Shown in pieces: positions 1 through 12,400 of a DNA stretch of 64,000 bases. The notes under the pieces were generated by a model. It searched no databases and was not told where the DNA came from. It saw only the letters and a list, made by a program, of their open reading frames with translations. The DNA is from Taeniopygia guttata (lineage: Eukaryota; Chordata; Aves; Passeriformes; Estrildidae): contig NC_133024.1 in NCBI RefSeq assembly GCF_048771995.1, positions 61,400,501-61,464,500 of the forward strand, given 5' to 3'. Position numbers and translations under genes: made by a program. The stretch's first letter is position 1, and each line of letters opens with the position of its first letter.

Positions 1-3000
1 CTCTTCCAGACAGGCTGGCTCCTTTCCGTAGTGAAACTGAGGTATGGTGACTCTGCTGTTAGTACAGAGGTCTGAGCTAGCTATCAGGTATGGGATTTCC
101 AGAAGCCCCCCACCCATCTCATCTGCATCCGGGTGTCTCCAAGAAGACTAGGAGTTCCTGAACTTTTTCTTGGGCTGCCCAGCCTGGCTCTTTCAGGGTC
201 CTGCACCCTGGGAAAGCTCTGGGCAGGATTCATCCCCGCCAACACATGGACCAGTCGGTAGGGGGAAGGACATGACCATGGAGGTAAGATTTGGATCTTC
301 AAGGGGCTGTTGAAGCTATTCTTCACAAGGACCTCTTGGTTGGTTCCAGAGGAAGCTTTATGTGAACAGAGTTTGCTGCTATTATTTTCCCAAAGCCACC
401 CAGATGAAAATGCCCACTTTGACCGAAGCTGCCCTTTGCTTTAGATACGCAGACAGATGGTGGACAAAGGTCTCAGTGAAGGTAAGTCACCCTAAGTCTG
501 CTCCTTCTCTTGCAGTGTAGTCCCACATCTTTGGACATCAACTTTTCCCCATTCCTGCCTACCACTGCTTCAGGATCTTGCTTCTTGGAGAATGGGGAAA
601 TCCTATTCAGTTATGGAGAAAAAAGGGATTTTTAATTCCATAGTACAGGGTCTGGGCTTCCCTCTCTCTGGTGCTGGGCCCTCATTTCAGGTTACTGGAG
701 CAAAGACATGATTGCTGCAGATCTTGGTGGAATGCCAGGAGTGTGCTGACAACTTTTTCAGAAAAATTTTGCTGCTTTTTCTTGTAGTCCTAGAAGCTAC
801 ACAGTAACCCTGGCTGTGAATATTTTGTGAAAAATAGATTGGCTCCACAGGGTACATAAAAGCTTGAAAAGTCAGTGAGCCTCTTTTCACCCCCTAGGTT
901 TGTAGAAAGCACCAAAAAAGAGCACAATTACAGTTAAATCTTGGGATTTCTTTAGGAAGCAGATTTCAGGAGTCTGACAAACACCAACCTGCAGCTGGAT
1001 GCAGTGGACTTACTGGCTTTTCTCCTTAACATTTAAATCTCATTGAACTGGGAAGGTTGCCTGCCAGGTGTGTCTGTCAAAGCTCTGAAATATTGATTTT
1101 CAGTCTGTCGGTATTAAAAGCAAAACATTTCTTTCATGTACCCAGACACTGTATCAGAGCCCACAGTGGCTTGCAGGGTATTTCTGTGCATGGTGGCAGT
1201 GGAGACAATAGAACATCCTGTGAAGTAACAGACTTAGCAAAACACCAAAGAGAAAATTGTGAAAAACACACTTCTCTGTTCCTTTTTTTTTTAAACAAAG
1301 ACTTTTGGTTAGAAACACAAATATACTGCATCTGAAAAGGCTTTCTCTTGTGATTTGGCTTCTTTTTAATCCTCAAACCATTTAAAGTTCCACTCCCCTC
1401 CCTCAAACCCTGTTGAAGCTTGATGTGGGAGAACACAGGCTTTTTTCCCTACTGCTTTCAGTCACTGTCTGACATATTCTGAATGTGCCTTGATGTGTCC
1501 GCTGCTTTTAATATTGCTGGCTTACAAAGAACACTAGATTTGTTTCTTCCTACTGACACACATATTTTTTATTTCTGTAGAAAAGTATTACTGTATTTTG
1601 CAGGGGGATTATATGGGAGAGCAATGTAAAAACCTCCATAAAGTCACTGTTTGATGCTGATTTAGTCAATCAGTTTTACTATGGCATTGCATACTCATAG
1701 ACTGGGGCATCTTGCATGCTAAGTATTGTGCTAGTAGACCTTGATGCTTGTAAGCAATAGGCTTGTTCCTGCAGTTGTGGCTTTGAAGTCAGTGGAAACT
1801 TTATTTCTTCTGTTAAATTTATTAGTGCCTGTCTCCAGTGCTCTTTGGGACACAGCACCACTGGAAGTGTAGCCTAAGAAGTGGGACTTGGTATTGAGGT
1901 GCTCCAGCCTACACAAACAAAATCACTTTTTTTTTGTCTTTTTTTTGACTTTTCTTTTTTTTTTAGGGATGCATAATGCCTACATCAGGATGAGAAACAT
2001 CCTTCTACCAACATACATGTCCCCTGTATTTTGGCACATGCAACTTCCTTTGCTACTGCCTGGCCTAGGTCCATGTTCACTCTTGCTATATTTATATATT
2101 TAAAGTTTATTGCACCTCTCTCAAAGCTGGCTGAATTCTGTTGGTGGGGGACATACTTCCTTCAATGTCTTCTAAGTTTATGGCTGCAGCCACCAGTATT
2201 TTAATAGGTTTGGGAATGGATGGTGCTCTATGAAGAGAATGATCTGCCAGCAGTTCAGGGGAGGTATTGATCAGCCACATTGCCCACTCATGCAGACTTT
2301 GCTGGGGTATCAGTATCAAAACAGGAAACGATGTGAGAAATGTTAATGAAACTTGACAACAACAACTCAAAAGGTGTTTGATCCCCCATTTGAATGTACA
2401 TAACTATTACAGGATGAGGAAACAGGAAATACACTGAGGGGGAGGAGATAAGAACAGAGAACTGTAAAAAGAATAAAAATACTGAACTTGAAAAATTCCA
2501 AGTCACCTTTTCTAAGTCAGCTGGCATGCACGAGGCATTCGTCACAGCACACAGCTCCTCATTTAGGCATTATGCACATAAAACCCAAGAAGCCCAAACT
2601 GAGATCCTTCAGCAATAATTTTTATCATCTCACTGATTGTGAGACCAAATTAATGTCAAAAAGAAAAACTCCAAATGAAAAAATAAAAAACAACTCAACC
2701 CAGCCCTGAAACTTATTTTCCAGCAAGGGTTTTAAAATTTTCAAAGCCAAATCAAGTCTCTGTGGTTCCTGTTTCTTCTGAATCTGCATTTGCCTACAGC
2801 TTCAATTAAATAAATACCACCGCGCTATTCTTGTTCAGGAGTATTGTTATTTTGTGATGACTTTTTTGTCTCCTTAAATCCCCTGCCCACCACCCCACAT
2901 TTTTCCATAAGACTAACACATAAACTAAAACTGAGTCAGGAAGAAAAAACCAAAAAGGGCACATACCCTCTGTTCTCCTGCTGTGTTTTATGGCAGTAGG

Positions 3001-3210
3001 TTCTCTGCTTTCTTCTTGTCAAATTCCCTACTAATCCACTCCAAAGTGTTACTCAATGAAGCTTAGAAAATGTGTTAATTTGAAAGAAATGTCAGGGGGG
3101 AGGGGACAAGGGGAAATGGATTTGAATGTAAGAACAGCAAATACTTCCCTGATGTCACCTTTTATTTACAGCACTGAAAGCATTTTGACCACATAAAGTC
3201 ACCAGTTACA
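1..3210. other. Unannotated non-coding DNA
   Basis: I see no gene here. The reading frames are at most about 100 codons, lie on both strands and resemble no family I know. The stretch contains a perfect donor-type hexamer at 482-487 after a 37-base open segment (see findings) and a long interrupted T-tract ending in AG at 1926-1966. No recognisable interspersed repeat was found before 3211. Confidence 0.6.
1926..1966 (+). repeat. Interrupted T-rich tract ending in AG
   Basis: Runs of T broken by single G, C and GAC interruptions fill about 40 bases and end in TAG at 1964-1966. It is low-complexity DNA. The form, a long pyrimidine tract directly followed by AG, is also that of a strong 3' splice site, but no supported exon follows it. 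Confidence 0.75.
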
Positions 3211-3323
3211 GTTTTTAGACAAAGAAATTGGGCTCCAAAGTTGATACTTGGTAATTAGTAAACTAATTGTGGAGTTCAGGTCTGCTGATTCTTAGCCTCC
3301 GGTCCAAGTCCATTGGATGATAC
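3211..3323 (-). mobile_element. Decayed MIR-like SINE remnant
   Basis: Read on the plus strand this resembles the reverse complement of the MIR/CORE-SINE consensus as I remember it. A 'gaaattgggctccaaag' block stands where MIR has its 'gaaactgaggctcagag' block. It is followed by a segment matching the 'agctagtaa' region, and then by 'caggtctgctgattcttag', close to the antisense of the tRNA-derived part. Several blocks fall in the right order and spacing, which is the main support. The copy is old and diverged and has no visible target-site duplication. MIRs are known to persist at low copy number in birds. Confidence 0.5.
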
Positions 3324-4525
3324 AATTTCCTGTTTGAATTACTCTGAAAGGAACCATTTCTAAAGTGAAAGACACCCACCAAGGTCCTTAAAATGCCCTT
3401 TGAACTCTGGAAAACAGGGAGCACTAGTTACAGATCACATACTTCCTTCTAGTCTTGAGCAGTCCGATGGGGCTTTGTGTCCTCATGGGAGAGGACAGAG
3501 AGGAGAAGCCACTGTGGTATGAAGGCAAGGAAAGAAGGAATGGCCTGTGGACCAAGAACAAGAACTTCCAAGGTGTAGGAGCAAGGCAGATTGCTAAATG
3601 TTTTCTGATTCTTGGGGTCTACTCTTTTTAGTCTTAAAAGTGCCCCTCCCTTGGGGCCATTATATCATCGCCTGGCATTCCATGAACTTCCTCCAAAATT
3701 CTTTCATGTCTTTCTGTGTTAGAGACAAATATGAATTTTCTCCTAAGTGGAGTGAAATACCGCCTGTACATTGACCTGCCATGCTGGAGACAGTGTGGCT
3801 GGTGATGAGTCTCCTTTTCATCATCTCCCAAAGGCAGGAAAGATAATTCAGTCACCTATTATGAAACAGGCTTTTTATAGAAGATGATTTCTCTCTGACA
3901 CTGTCTTCTCATGTGTGATTAACTATTCTTTGGGTAGGGATAAAGAAAATAAAGTAAACATGTGGCTGATGTAATATCATGATGCCTTTCTTTAAGACTG
4001 ACTGAAAGTGTTGAGAGCACTCCCACTAATCTCTTTTTTTGAAAAGCAAAGAGAGCTATATCCAGTTTGACTAATGAGTCATCTTTCACTCTCCTGGTCC
4101 AGTTCATCAGTTTTCAGCTTACTTCACAATGTCTGTACTTTGCTGACCACTTACTTGCTATGAACCTGGGCAAAATGTGTTTGTGGGTGCCTTGGGAAGA
4201 CATTGGGAACTGAGAAATGTCCTTAACACTGTGTGTCCTCGTGGGCTCTTAGAGGGAAGCCTTGTTGGTTAATTTAGGAAAGATACAAAAAGGTTAAGTG
4301 CAAGTGGGTTCTATGCCAGCAGAATGCAGGCAGTCACTGGTGCTGGGAGCAAGAGGAAAGGGTTGGTGTGGAGTAACAAGAGGTAAGGTGTGGAGGGTGA
4401 TGACACATGCAGGATGCAGGGTGAGGTAATTCTTTCTAGTTGCCCTTGGTCCTCCATTTTTATCTTGGTGCTTTCCCAGCAGCGGTCACTTCTTTGAAAT
4501 TATTTTCCTCCTTTTTTTTTTTCAG
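3324..4525. other. Unannotated non-coding DNA
   Basis: No gene is seen. A short stretch near 4148-4180 faintly recalls the MIR core but is too short to call. Immediately before 4526 lies a pyrimidine tract (4508-4523) that could serve as a splice acceptor for the candidate exon that follows. Confidence 0.55.
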
Positions 4526-4660
4526 ATAAAAAGCTGCAGTGGAGGCCAGCAGTCTCAGGAGGACCGTCTGCTGCTTTCTTTGTAGACAGAGGGACTTTCT
4601 ACCTTGGATGAATGATTTATGAAATAAACGAGCCCAAACACCACCAAAGCAAGCTGTGAA
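4526..4660 (+). other. Candidate 3'-terminal exon of a non-coding transcript
   Basis: Three RNA-processing signals appear in the right order. A run of pyrimidines at 4508-4523 ends in CAG (4523-4525), a textbook 3' splice site. An AATAAA hexamer follows at 4623-4628. A T/G-rich downstream element lies at about 4674-4690, so cleavage would be expected near 4645-4660. The resulting exon of about 130 bases has no useful reading frame, so any product would be a long non-coding RNA or a 3' UTR end. No upstream partner exon can be identified. AATAAA and pyrimidine-AG strings are common in AT-rich DNA, so a chance alignment remains likely. Confidence 0.2.
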
Positions 4661-6393
4661 AAAGCTCCAAGGGTAAATTGTTTTTTTTTGAATGGGAGTA
4701 ATAAAGAATATTTAGCAAGAGGGACCTTCTATGAACACTTTCCTCTTTTTGTTCATCTGTTCCTTAGAAAACAAGAGTAGATGTAAATGAGCCCAGAGAG
4801 CGCTGGTTGAGGTAAAGGCAGGACATAGATGAGCAATTGGCAGAGAGAAGAGGAAAATTCTGGGGGAGGTGAACAACCTGCAAGGCTTTGAGCGACACAG
4901 GCTATGTTTAGGGAGGTGCAGAATGTAATTTGTGCCCAGCCTATTACCAAGGTCAGCTAAAGAGGTAGCAGTGGATTATAATTTTCAACAGTGTACAAGG
5001 CCTTAGGGAGTGTAAAAACCAACCCCATGGCATGATATGAAATATAAACCACTGACTAATGGAGACCTTGACCTTAACCATCTCTTTTCGTGTCAAAAAC
5101 CACATTGCAGTGAACCCCTGGCTGTGCTGGCCTGGTGCAAACCATCAGAGGGAGCACATAGCTCTAGTGAGTTGGCACAGGCAGAAGAGACCCAAGTATT
5201 AAGGCAATCTTCCCCGGTTCTGCTGGCTACTGCTCAGGCACAGAATGCAAAAAGAGTCAAGGTGCAGGATAAGCCTGGAAAAAATCCAATGCAAGTGTGA
5301 AATTCTCATGTGAGAGAACAGCAAGTGATGCAGTCTTCTCAGAGGCTTCAGACTTGCATTTAGCCAGAACGAAGCTGGTGGTGCCTGGCAATGTCTCCTC
5401 AGGTGCCAGTGGCCTCCATATACTACAAGTGCAACTTCTCTCCTTCCTTTCAGAGCCAGCACCACCTGGACTGCACTGTCTGGGATGGCAGTGTGTCACC
5501 TGGCTGGGCTGGCTGGTGGCCTGGTGTGAGACGGCAGCTCTTTGTTCCTGTGCAGAAACAGGTCACTGTGGTTAACCATGCTGACTCCTTTAGGTGCAAA
5601 CAGTTCTTCCTGAGATTGTGTGTATTGATCTCCTCTGTCACATCAACAGGACAGTACGTAGGAGGAGAGATGCGCTGACTTCAGTCATCCCAACTTCTGA
5701 CAAAACCCTGCATCAGGAAGATCTGTGGGTACAGAAGTGAGAAGTTGCTAAAGGCAGACATTGACGTGTGGCAATAAATGGCCACTTGATAGACAGCAAA
5801 TGATGGGGCTCAAGAAGTGCCCTGTTCTGTGTAGGGCATGCCTTAGGGTGGGGGCAAAATAAATGGGCAAAAAAGAAGGAAATTTTTTGAGATGTTATGT
5901 CATTACCAGATCTTTTCAACAGTTCCATGAGATGCCTGTGCTGCCCCACATATTTTAACCAGAAGAGCCATAAGCAAACTGTGCCTTAGACTCTGTAGAC
6001 AAACCCAAGGTGCTACAAGACCCTTCTGGTAACAGAGCTCCAACAGCCTCTGTGCTCCACAGCCACAGAAAATACCTGGCAGTCAAAAGGAGGTGAGGAG
6101 GCCTGGGATATGCACCCATCCTGCTGAAGCTCCAGACAGCCAGGAGAGGTGACAGTGAAGCAGGGTATGGTGTCTGTGGTCAATGAGCTCCAAGAGGCTC
6201 TGCAGTTAATGCTGCCAGAAGACATGTGGAGATAGGGAAGGAAAGCACAGTGACAACACTCTGAAGGTCTTGTGTCATACATCAGTGCAGAAGTGCCACC
6301 AAGATGAGTATTGGGCCTTGTCACACTTAGCAAAAGTGTAAAAACTGATTTAGTAGAATTCTTTTATGTAGCTCTTTCTCAGCAGTTATATTA
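4661..6393. other. Unannotated non-coding DNA
   Basis: This holds several overlapping short frames on both strands between about 5037 and 5678 (up to 95 codons), none recognisable. Open frames on opposite strands over the same bases point to a locally higher GC content with few stop triplets rather than to a gene. Confidence 0.55.
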
Positions 6394-6458
6394 ATCTTGC
6401 AAGAAAGCCCTATAGAGGTAAGCATTCCCACTATCTACTTCTAGAATAAAGGCACTTA
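6394..6458 (-). mobile_element. Short MIR-like SINE remnant
   Basis: The plus-strand text includes 'gaaagccctatagaggtaag', followed by a short spacer and 'ctagaataaaggcact'. This parallels the antisense of the MIR 3' half, where an 'aaccctatgaggtaggta' block precedes the 'ttttacagatgaggaaactgaggc' block. Order and spacing fit. The piece is only about 65 bases and diverged, so identification is tentative. Confidence 0.38.
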
Positions 6459-9400
6459 AAATTTTTGTTTCCAGATTTATGAAGGACAAGTTTTATGCCA
6501 ACAATTAAATTGTGAAATACTCTGAAGATTTAGGAAACTCTAACAGGAACAAGCACTGTACATTTTGTCCATTTTTAGGACAAAATGTTTTTCCTGGAAT
6601 AAAGCGATTTCCTGGAATAGTCTCTGTTTTATACCGATACAGCCATTTGATTGTTTCTGTGTGATGAGGAACTTGCATCTCCGAATCAGGAGTGCAGATG
6701 TCTGGGTGAAGTTGCTGAAAAGCCATCAATATCTGTGTAAAAACCCATGGATTGGAAAAGTAAGCAACTGATTGATAAAATTTGTTGAACTAGTGTTTTG
6801 CCTGTGACCCTGATGATATGTGGTATAAATTATGCTGAAGACTAGAGTATCCTGCAAGACAGCTGCATTTTTTAATGCTTCTTGGAGAATAAATGTTCAG
6901 CTTGCCTGACTGGCTTGTGTCATGCCCTTCCCAGAAGCTGAGTCTCCCAAATTAGGGACAAAACCTGGTCACTGAAATTCAGTAATTTTCTGTTGAGCTG
7001 GGATATAAGAACCAATCTGATGCAGTCTGGTCTTCTCCTGACCACTTTTTTCCCTAAACCTGTTCTTTTCCCCTGCTATTTAATAAATATGATGCTTTAC
7101 ATCCCTGTGCCACTACATCTTGCAAATGATCACATGTAGTCCACGGCTTAGTGCTGCATAGGAGAGGTAGCTGGCTCACCTATTCAGTGTTCCCTCATTC
7201 AGCTTTACAGAGGAGCTCTAGGGAGATTAGCCCTCTGGATCTGACATGCAGGTTTAGGCTTGAAAAGTGGGAACAAACCTTCCACTTTGTTGGGATGGAT
7301 AGAGGACAGGAGAGCTCAGTGCATCCAGACCCATCACAGCCTCCATCAGCCAACCAGCCAGCACTCAACTCCAGGGCTTGCAGGTGTCTGTTACAGGATA
7401 TCTGTGCAATGTTAACTTCACAGTTTATTAACTTGGAAATAAGTTATTCACCTGGATAAATTCCATATTATCTGTAGTTTTATTGCTTATGTTAGTGTAT
7501 AACACACTCCACAGCAATTCTGGAAGAAAAACAGTGGTGAAATAGCAAACGAAATTGTGGGAAATTCGCTTTCTTGATGTGTACAGGAAATGGGTGAAGT
7601 CAGCATTGTACAAATAATGAGTGGATGAACTATACTTACCTCCATCTATGCTGCACTACCGAGCAGGGTGTTACTGTGTGGGTAGAAGTGATAAAAGGAC
7701 TGGATCTCATGAGGGAATGAAGAAAAGACTGCAGAAAACTGGGGACCAAGCCCTGCTTTCCTCTGCTCTAGCACCAGAGCACCTTTTCATGGTTCAGGCA
7801 GCAGTGAGAACAGGATCTGTTGCAGAGTTTAATCTCACGCCCTCTGCCCAAGGGAGAAGTGTGTGCACTGGACTGTGTTGCTCTGCTGGGGATGGGGGTG
7901 GCTGTTGATGGTAGATGTGCTAAGTGTGATCACATTATAGAGGGAAAAAGTCAAGACATGGGATGTATTCATGCAGGTGGAGGTGGTGTGAACAGTGATG
8001 GTGCCCAGACCCTGGGAAGGCCCTGACACAGCTGTGGGAAATGTCAGAATCTGTCATAGACAAACTTCATCTTCACTACTGTGCCCTCTGAAGATGCTGA
8101 GGCCAAAGCTGGCCAGTGGGACAGCTGTCCGGGCTGCAGCGTGGTGCTACTCACAACACTGAGCTCTCCTTGTAGGGGAGCACAACTCTTTTAGGCCAAA
8201 ATATGTTCACTTTGTGTCCTTAAGTGGCCCAAGTCACAGGCTGTGGACATTCCAGACCTGCATGAAAAATGGCAAACCCCACAAGAGCCTCTCTGGCTTA
8301 TCTGTGTTCAGCCTCTCTCTTCACAAACCCTCAAAGTTTTCTTTACCTTTTTTCCCCTTACAAAAGGGTATAATAAAACAATTCTGAGGGCTCAGATGAC
8401 TTAAAGTGCACTTTTTTTTGAAGTTTTCTGCTTGCAATCAACAGAGAATTTTGCTGCGTAACCATCTCATAGAAACGAGTGGCTGGACATTTGGTTGTCA
8501 TATGGCTGCATTGTATAATCATAGAACATGTTATGGTTTGATGGATGAAGTCATTAAGAGCATAGTAATTAGTACCAGCTTGCTACTTTGAACTGCTGTG
8601 TGGTGTCACATATTCCTTGCAGTGAATTACATCTGTGCACACACACAGAATACAGCTTTCTAACCATCTGATGCCTCAGGCTTACATATTGTTACTCTGT
8701 ATCCATCCAGAACATTTTTCATTCTGTTTCAAAAATATACACACAGCAAACCAGACAGCAGTCTGTAGCTTCCTACCTCCTAGAAATGACTTCTTTTTTT
8801 CTTTTTTTTTTTCTTTTTTTTTTTAAAGGAAAATTCCCAAAGGAGAATTTAGAGGTTTGACATGGCATCTGTCACAGGCTTGGCACAGGAAATGAAATCT
8901 AGCAGTGGAAAGGTGAAATTTTCTGCTGCCAAGTGTAAGACCTTGAGCCAGAAATAATCCTGGTGTTCCTCATTTTGACTTGGCAGGGTGTGTGAGCAGT
9001 CTCTGAGGAGCAGTGAGTGGTGTGCAGCCTTTTACCCTTGGGACACTGGGATTTCAGTGATGATCTAGACGGAAATCCCAAATGGATGACAAAGGTTTTC
9101 ACTGTGAGAGCAGAACACTTGCAGGAGTACAGAGAGGATGGGAAGACCAGCCTTGCAACAGGGACAAGTCTAATGGCTCATCATGTGAGCTGCTCGCTGG
9201 TGGCCACATCTTCATTGTGTGAGGCACTTTGCTGCAGCCTCCTCAGTTAACATCCACTTCCTGCCCATTTTCCTCTCTAAGCCCCTGCAGCTGACCTGGG
9301 GTGATCTCCACAGTGAGCAGATATGTTTCCCTCCCCTCTTCTGCCCCACCACCAATGACCTAAAACAAGGTCTCTCCAGCGGGACCAACTCACTGTATTA

Positions 9401-12400
9401 CACAGGAGACACATGTCCTTACATGGGGCTGCATCATCTTCCCCCAGAGGACCTCAGTAGGTGTGAAAAATCAAAATACGACTATTTTCAGCTGCAAATG
9501 ATAGCTCTGGTTTGTGGCACAGCATGTTGGTGCCTCCTGGGAATTATGGTGTGGTTAAAGGCATACTGCTGAAGCTATGATTTCTCACTTTTCCATTAGA
9601 GTCAGACAACCCTGCCATGCCACAGATCCCAGGGTGCCTTGGTGTCTCCCTGCATTAAAAGTCACCTTACACTGGGGAAGAGGTGGCTTGAAATAGGTTA
9701 GCCCAACTCAGAGAGGATAATACTCAAAGTATACTGAATTTGAGCTGGATTTGGACCAAACCCACTAAAATGCTATGGGTTTAAGGACTTTTTTTTTAGA
9801 TGAAAAGTTGAAATTTAATCTGGGAAACAATCGCTTTTAAAGGAAAAATAGAACTGAACAACCACAACTAAAAATTCCATTTCCTGCTGAAAAACTATCC
9901 GACAAGAACTGCGCTTAATCCTGAAAACAAGAAGTCCTCTTTGCTGACAAAAAAAGAGGACATATGAAAGGAAAAAAATGTTTGCACAAATACCCTGGGG
10001 AGTATTGAGTATATAATGGTTGCATCAATCTCAGATTTCCATTCTCTGACCCATCTTTGCAAGGGCCAGAGCCGCTGCCTACTTTAGAAATTCTTACTAC
10101 TGCTTGCATCAGTCTTGGAACTCATTTGTGGGGGTGGCAGGATAAGAAATGGCCTTTGCAAAGTGACATTTGTTTTGTCTGCCACTCCTTTTCTCAGCTT
10201 GATGAGCTATTTCTTCAGCTTTTTTATTCCTTCTGAATGTGGTATTGCTTTGCAGACTGTGCTGAACTGTGCTGTGCACGTATCAGTGCCCTGAAGTCTG
10301 ATCTGCCCCGTGCTCATTTTGTTGTCATCTGCCAAACTCTGGTTGCTGGTTGCCACAGGAAGCTTGAGGAGGATAAACGACTTGCTTATACCCACTGTTC
10401 CCATGGACACAAACAGGCACAGACAAAATTTTTCCCCTTTTCATCCTTTTCACACTTCCCTGCCAAATGTGCTGGGCTGTCAGATGAAGTCTGCCCACCT
10501 TGCTCTCACCTCCAGCACTGGTGCTGAGTTGGAGAAGACCTTCTATAGAGGTGCCTATCCAAGCTGAGTGGTAGGCAAATGAGGATTTTTGAACCAGCCT
10601 TTTGAATTCTGATTCAGTTCTGTGGGTTGGGGGATAAGGCAGCATTAGGAGTCTGTTTTGAAACATGGCTTAAGATCATAAAGAAGTGTCTTTACATGAC
10701 AGGCAGGCTTGTGCCAGTAGGATTCCATGCACAGGATGAGTGCTTTGGGGTGGTGCTCTCCTGTGAAGATTTGGGCTTCACCATGATCAAATGTAAGGTA
10801 CAAATCTGACGTGCTTTTGCAGTCAGTGGAGGGAAACTGGCTCTTCTGGATCAGCGTATTTCACTCTGCAGTAGCTTTCTAAGGTGGGATTTTAATAGTA
10901 TTTCAGTGCCTTCTCTTGAGAAGAAAGTACATTTTTCTTTGGAGCAGCTGACCTTCCCACTGGCAAATGACTGCTGTCATCCATCTCTGGAGTCCCCGTT
11001 ACCACCAGGCAGGAGGATCGACATGCTGGAACTAATTAACTAAGGTCCTTCATTTAAAAAGTATATAATCCACATGGTTTCATCTCAGCGCAGGTTAAGG
11101 AGTGACAACCAATTCCCCTTCTCCAAAGAAACTGAATACATCACGAATTTCAAGTGTTTCTGCTTTGGTTTATGTGAGTATTTCTAATGCCCTGATAGGC
11201 ACTGGGTGCTGAACACCAGGTAGCTGGTGGGGCTCTATGTGCAGTGACCTGGAACCCTTCCCACACTCATGCCCCAGTGTTGTGCAGCAGAACAGTCAGC
11301 TGCTTTGGAGCTGTTGTTTTAAGGATTAGTTGGAAGAGCAAAGATTTTAATTTGCTTTCTGCAATACAATTTGTGCTCATTAAATTCTGTCCCAGCCTGT
11401 GCATTGCATTATACTGAAAGAGAGAGGAGTTACACAAAAAGCTTTCCCTTCGTCTGCCTGGACAGCCACTTTGTACATCACTTGAGTGACCTTATCAAGA
11501 CTGGGAATAAGTCAGGAGAGTGTGCATGATCTTTTTGATCCAGAATCAACATCTTGGTCTGCTCAACACCCCTCCTCAAAGGGGAGCAGTGCCCAGGTTT
11601 GAGTGGTGTTTGTTCTCTTCGTCCATACAGAATGCCATGGCAGGTGTGTCTCTGGATGAGTAAAGCAGGCCTATGGCTGGCTGGGAAAAGGCTGGACTCA
11701 TTCTGGCTTCTTTTGTTCTTCTCAGAGGTCTCTCAGTCTGCATCTGTTTCCCACACCTGACTCCCCAAAGGGGTCCTCCTTGAAGAGCTTCTGGCTGTAC
11801 GCACGTCTCTGCTGAATCTGTTATCAGACACAACTTTATAGCTGTGACTTACATAGCTTGTGGCTTAAGCCATATGGTCATTCTTTTATGTAGTATTTCT
11901 GCTTGCTTATTTTTCGTTTTCCCACACCCACTCCATTTATTGTTGGCTGCTTTCCCAGCACCTTTCCTCCAGAGAGGGAGTTACATAAATAGATCTCTGT
12001 AGGCTTTTGAAGGCAGATGCTGATGGATAGATCTTCTCAGATAGACTGCAGAGCAGTGTGAAATGCACATCACCTACATACCTACAGCCATGGGAGTCAC
12101 AAAACATGGTCCCCTGTGGCTGAGGAGCTTGATCAAGGCAACAGTGCCACCATGTTGACAGTGCCAAGAGAGGGCCGGTGACAAACTCTGGGTTTCAGCT
12201 GCTGCATCTTATTAAATGGTGTCCTGCTTTGAGTGATTAGTCTGTCTACAATCACTGGGAATGAATGTAGGGCTCAGGGGGAATTAGAAATAATTGAGGA
12301 AATGAAAATCAGCATAATGTTTGCATTTTCTTCTTTATATGCCTTTTATAATGATTTAATATTTATGTACCCACTATCTGGAAACATGTGGTTGATTTGT

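Noticed and set aside
4148..4180. MIR-core-like 'cacttacttgctatgaacct' string
   Set aside because: About 30 bases only; no second MIR block in order.
8516..8575. Possible CR1 3' terminus (an 'aatcatagaacatg'-like start)
   Set aside because: Only the first dozen bases resemble the CR1 end; the sequence beyond does not follow the 3' UTR.
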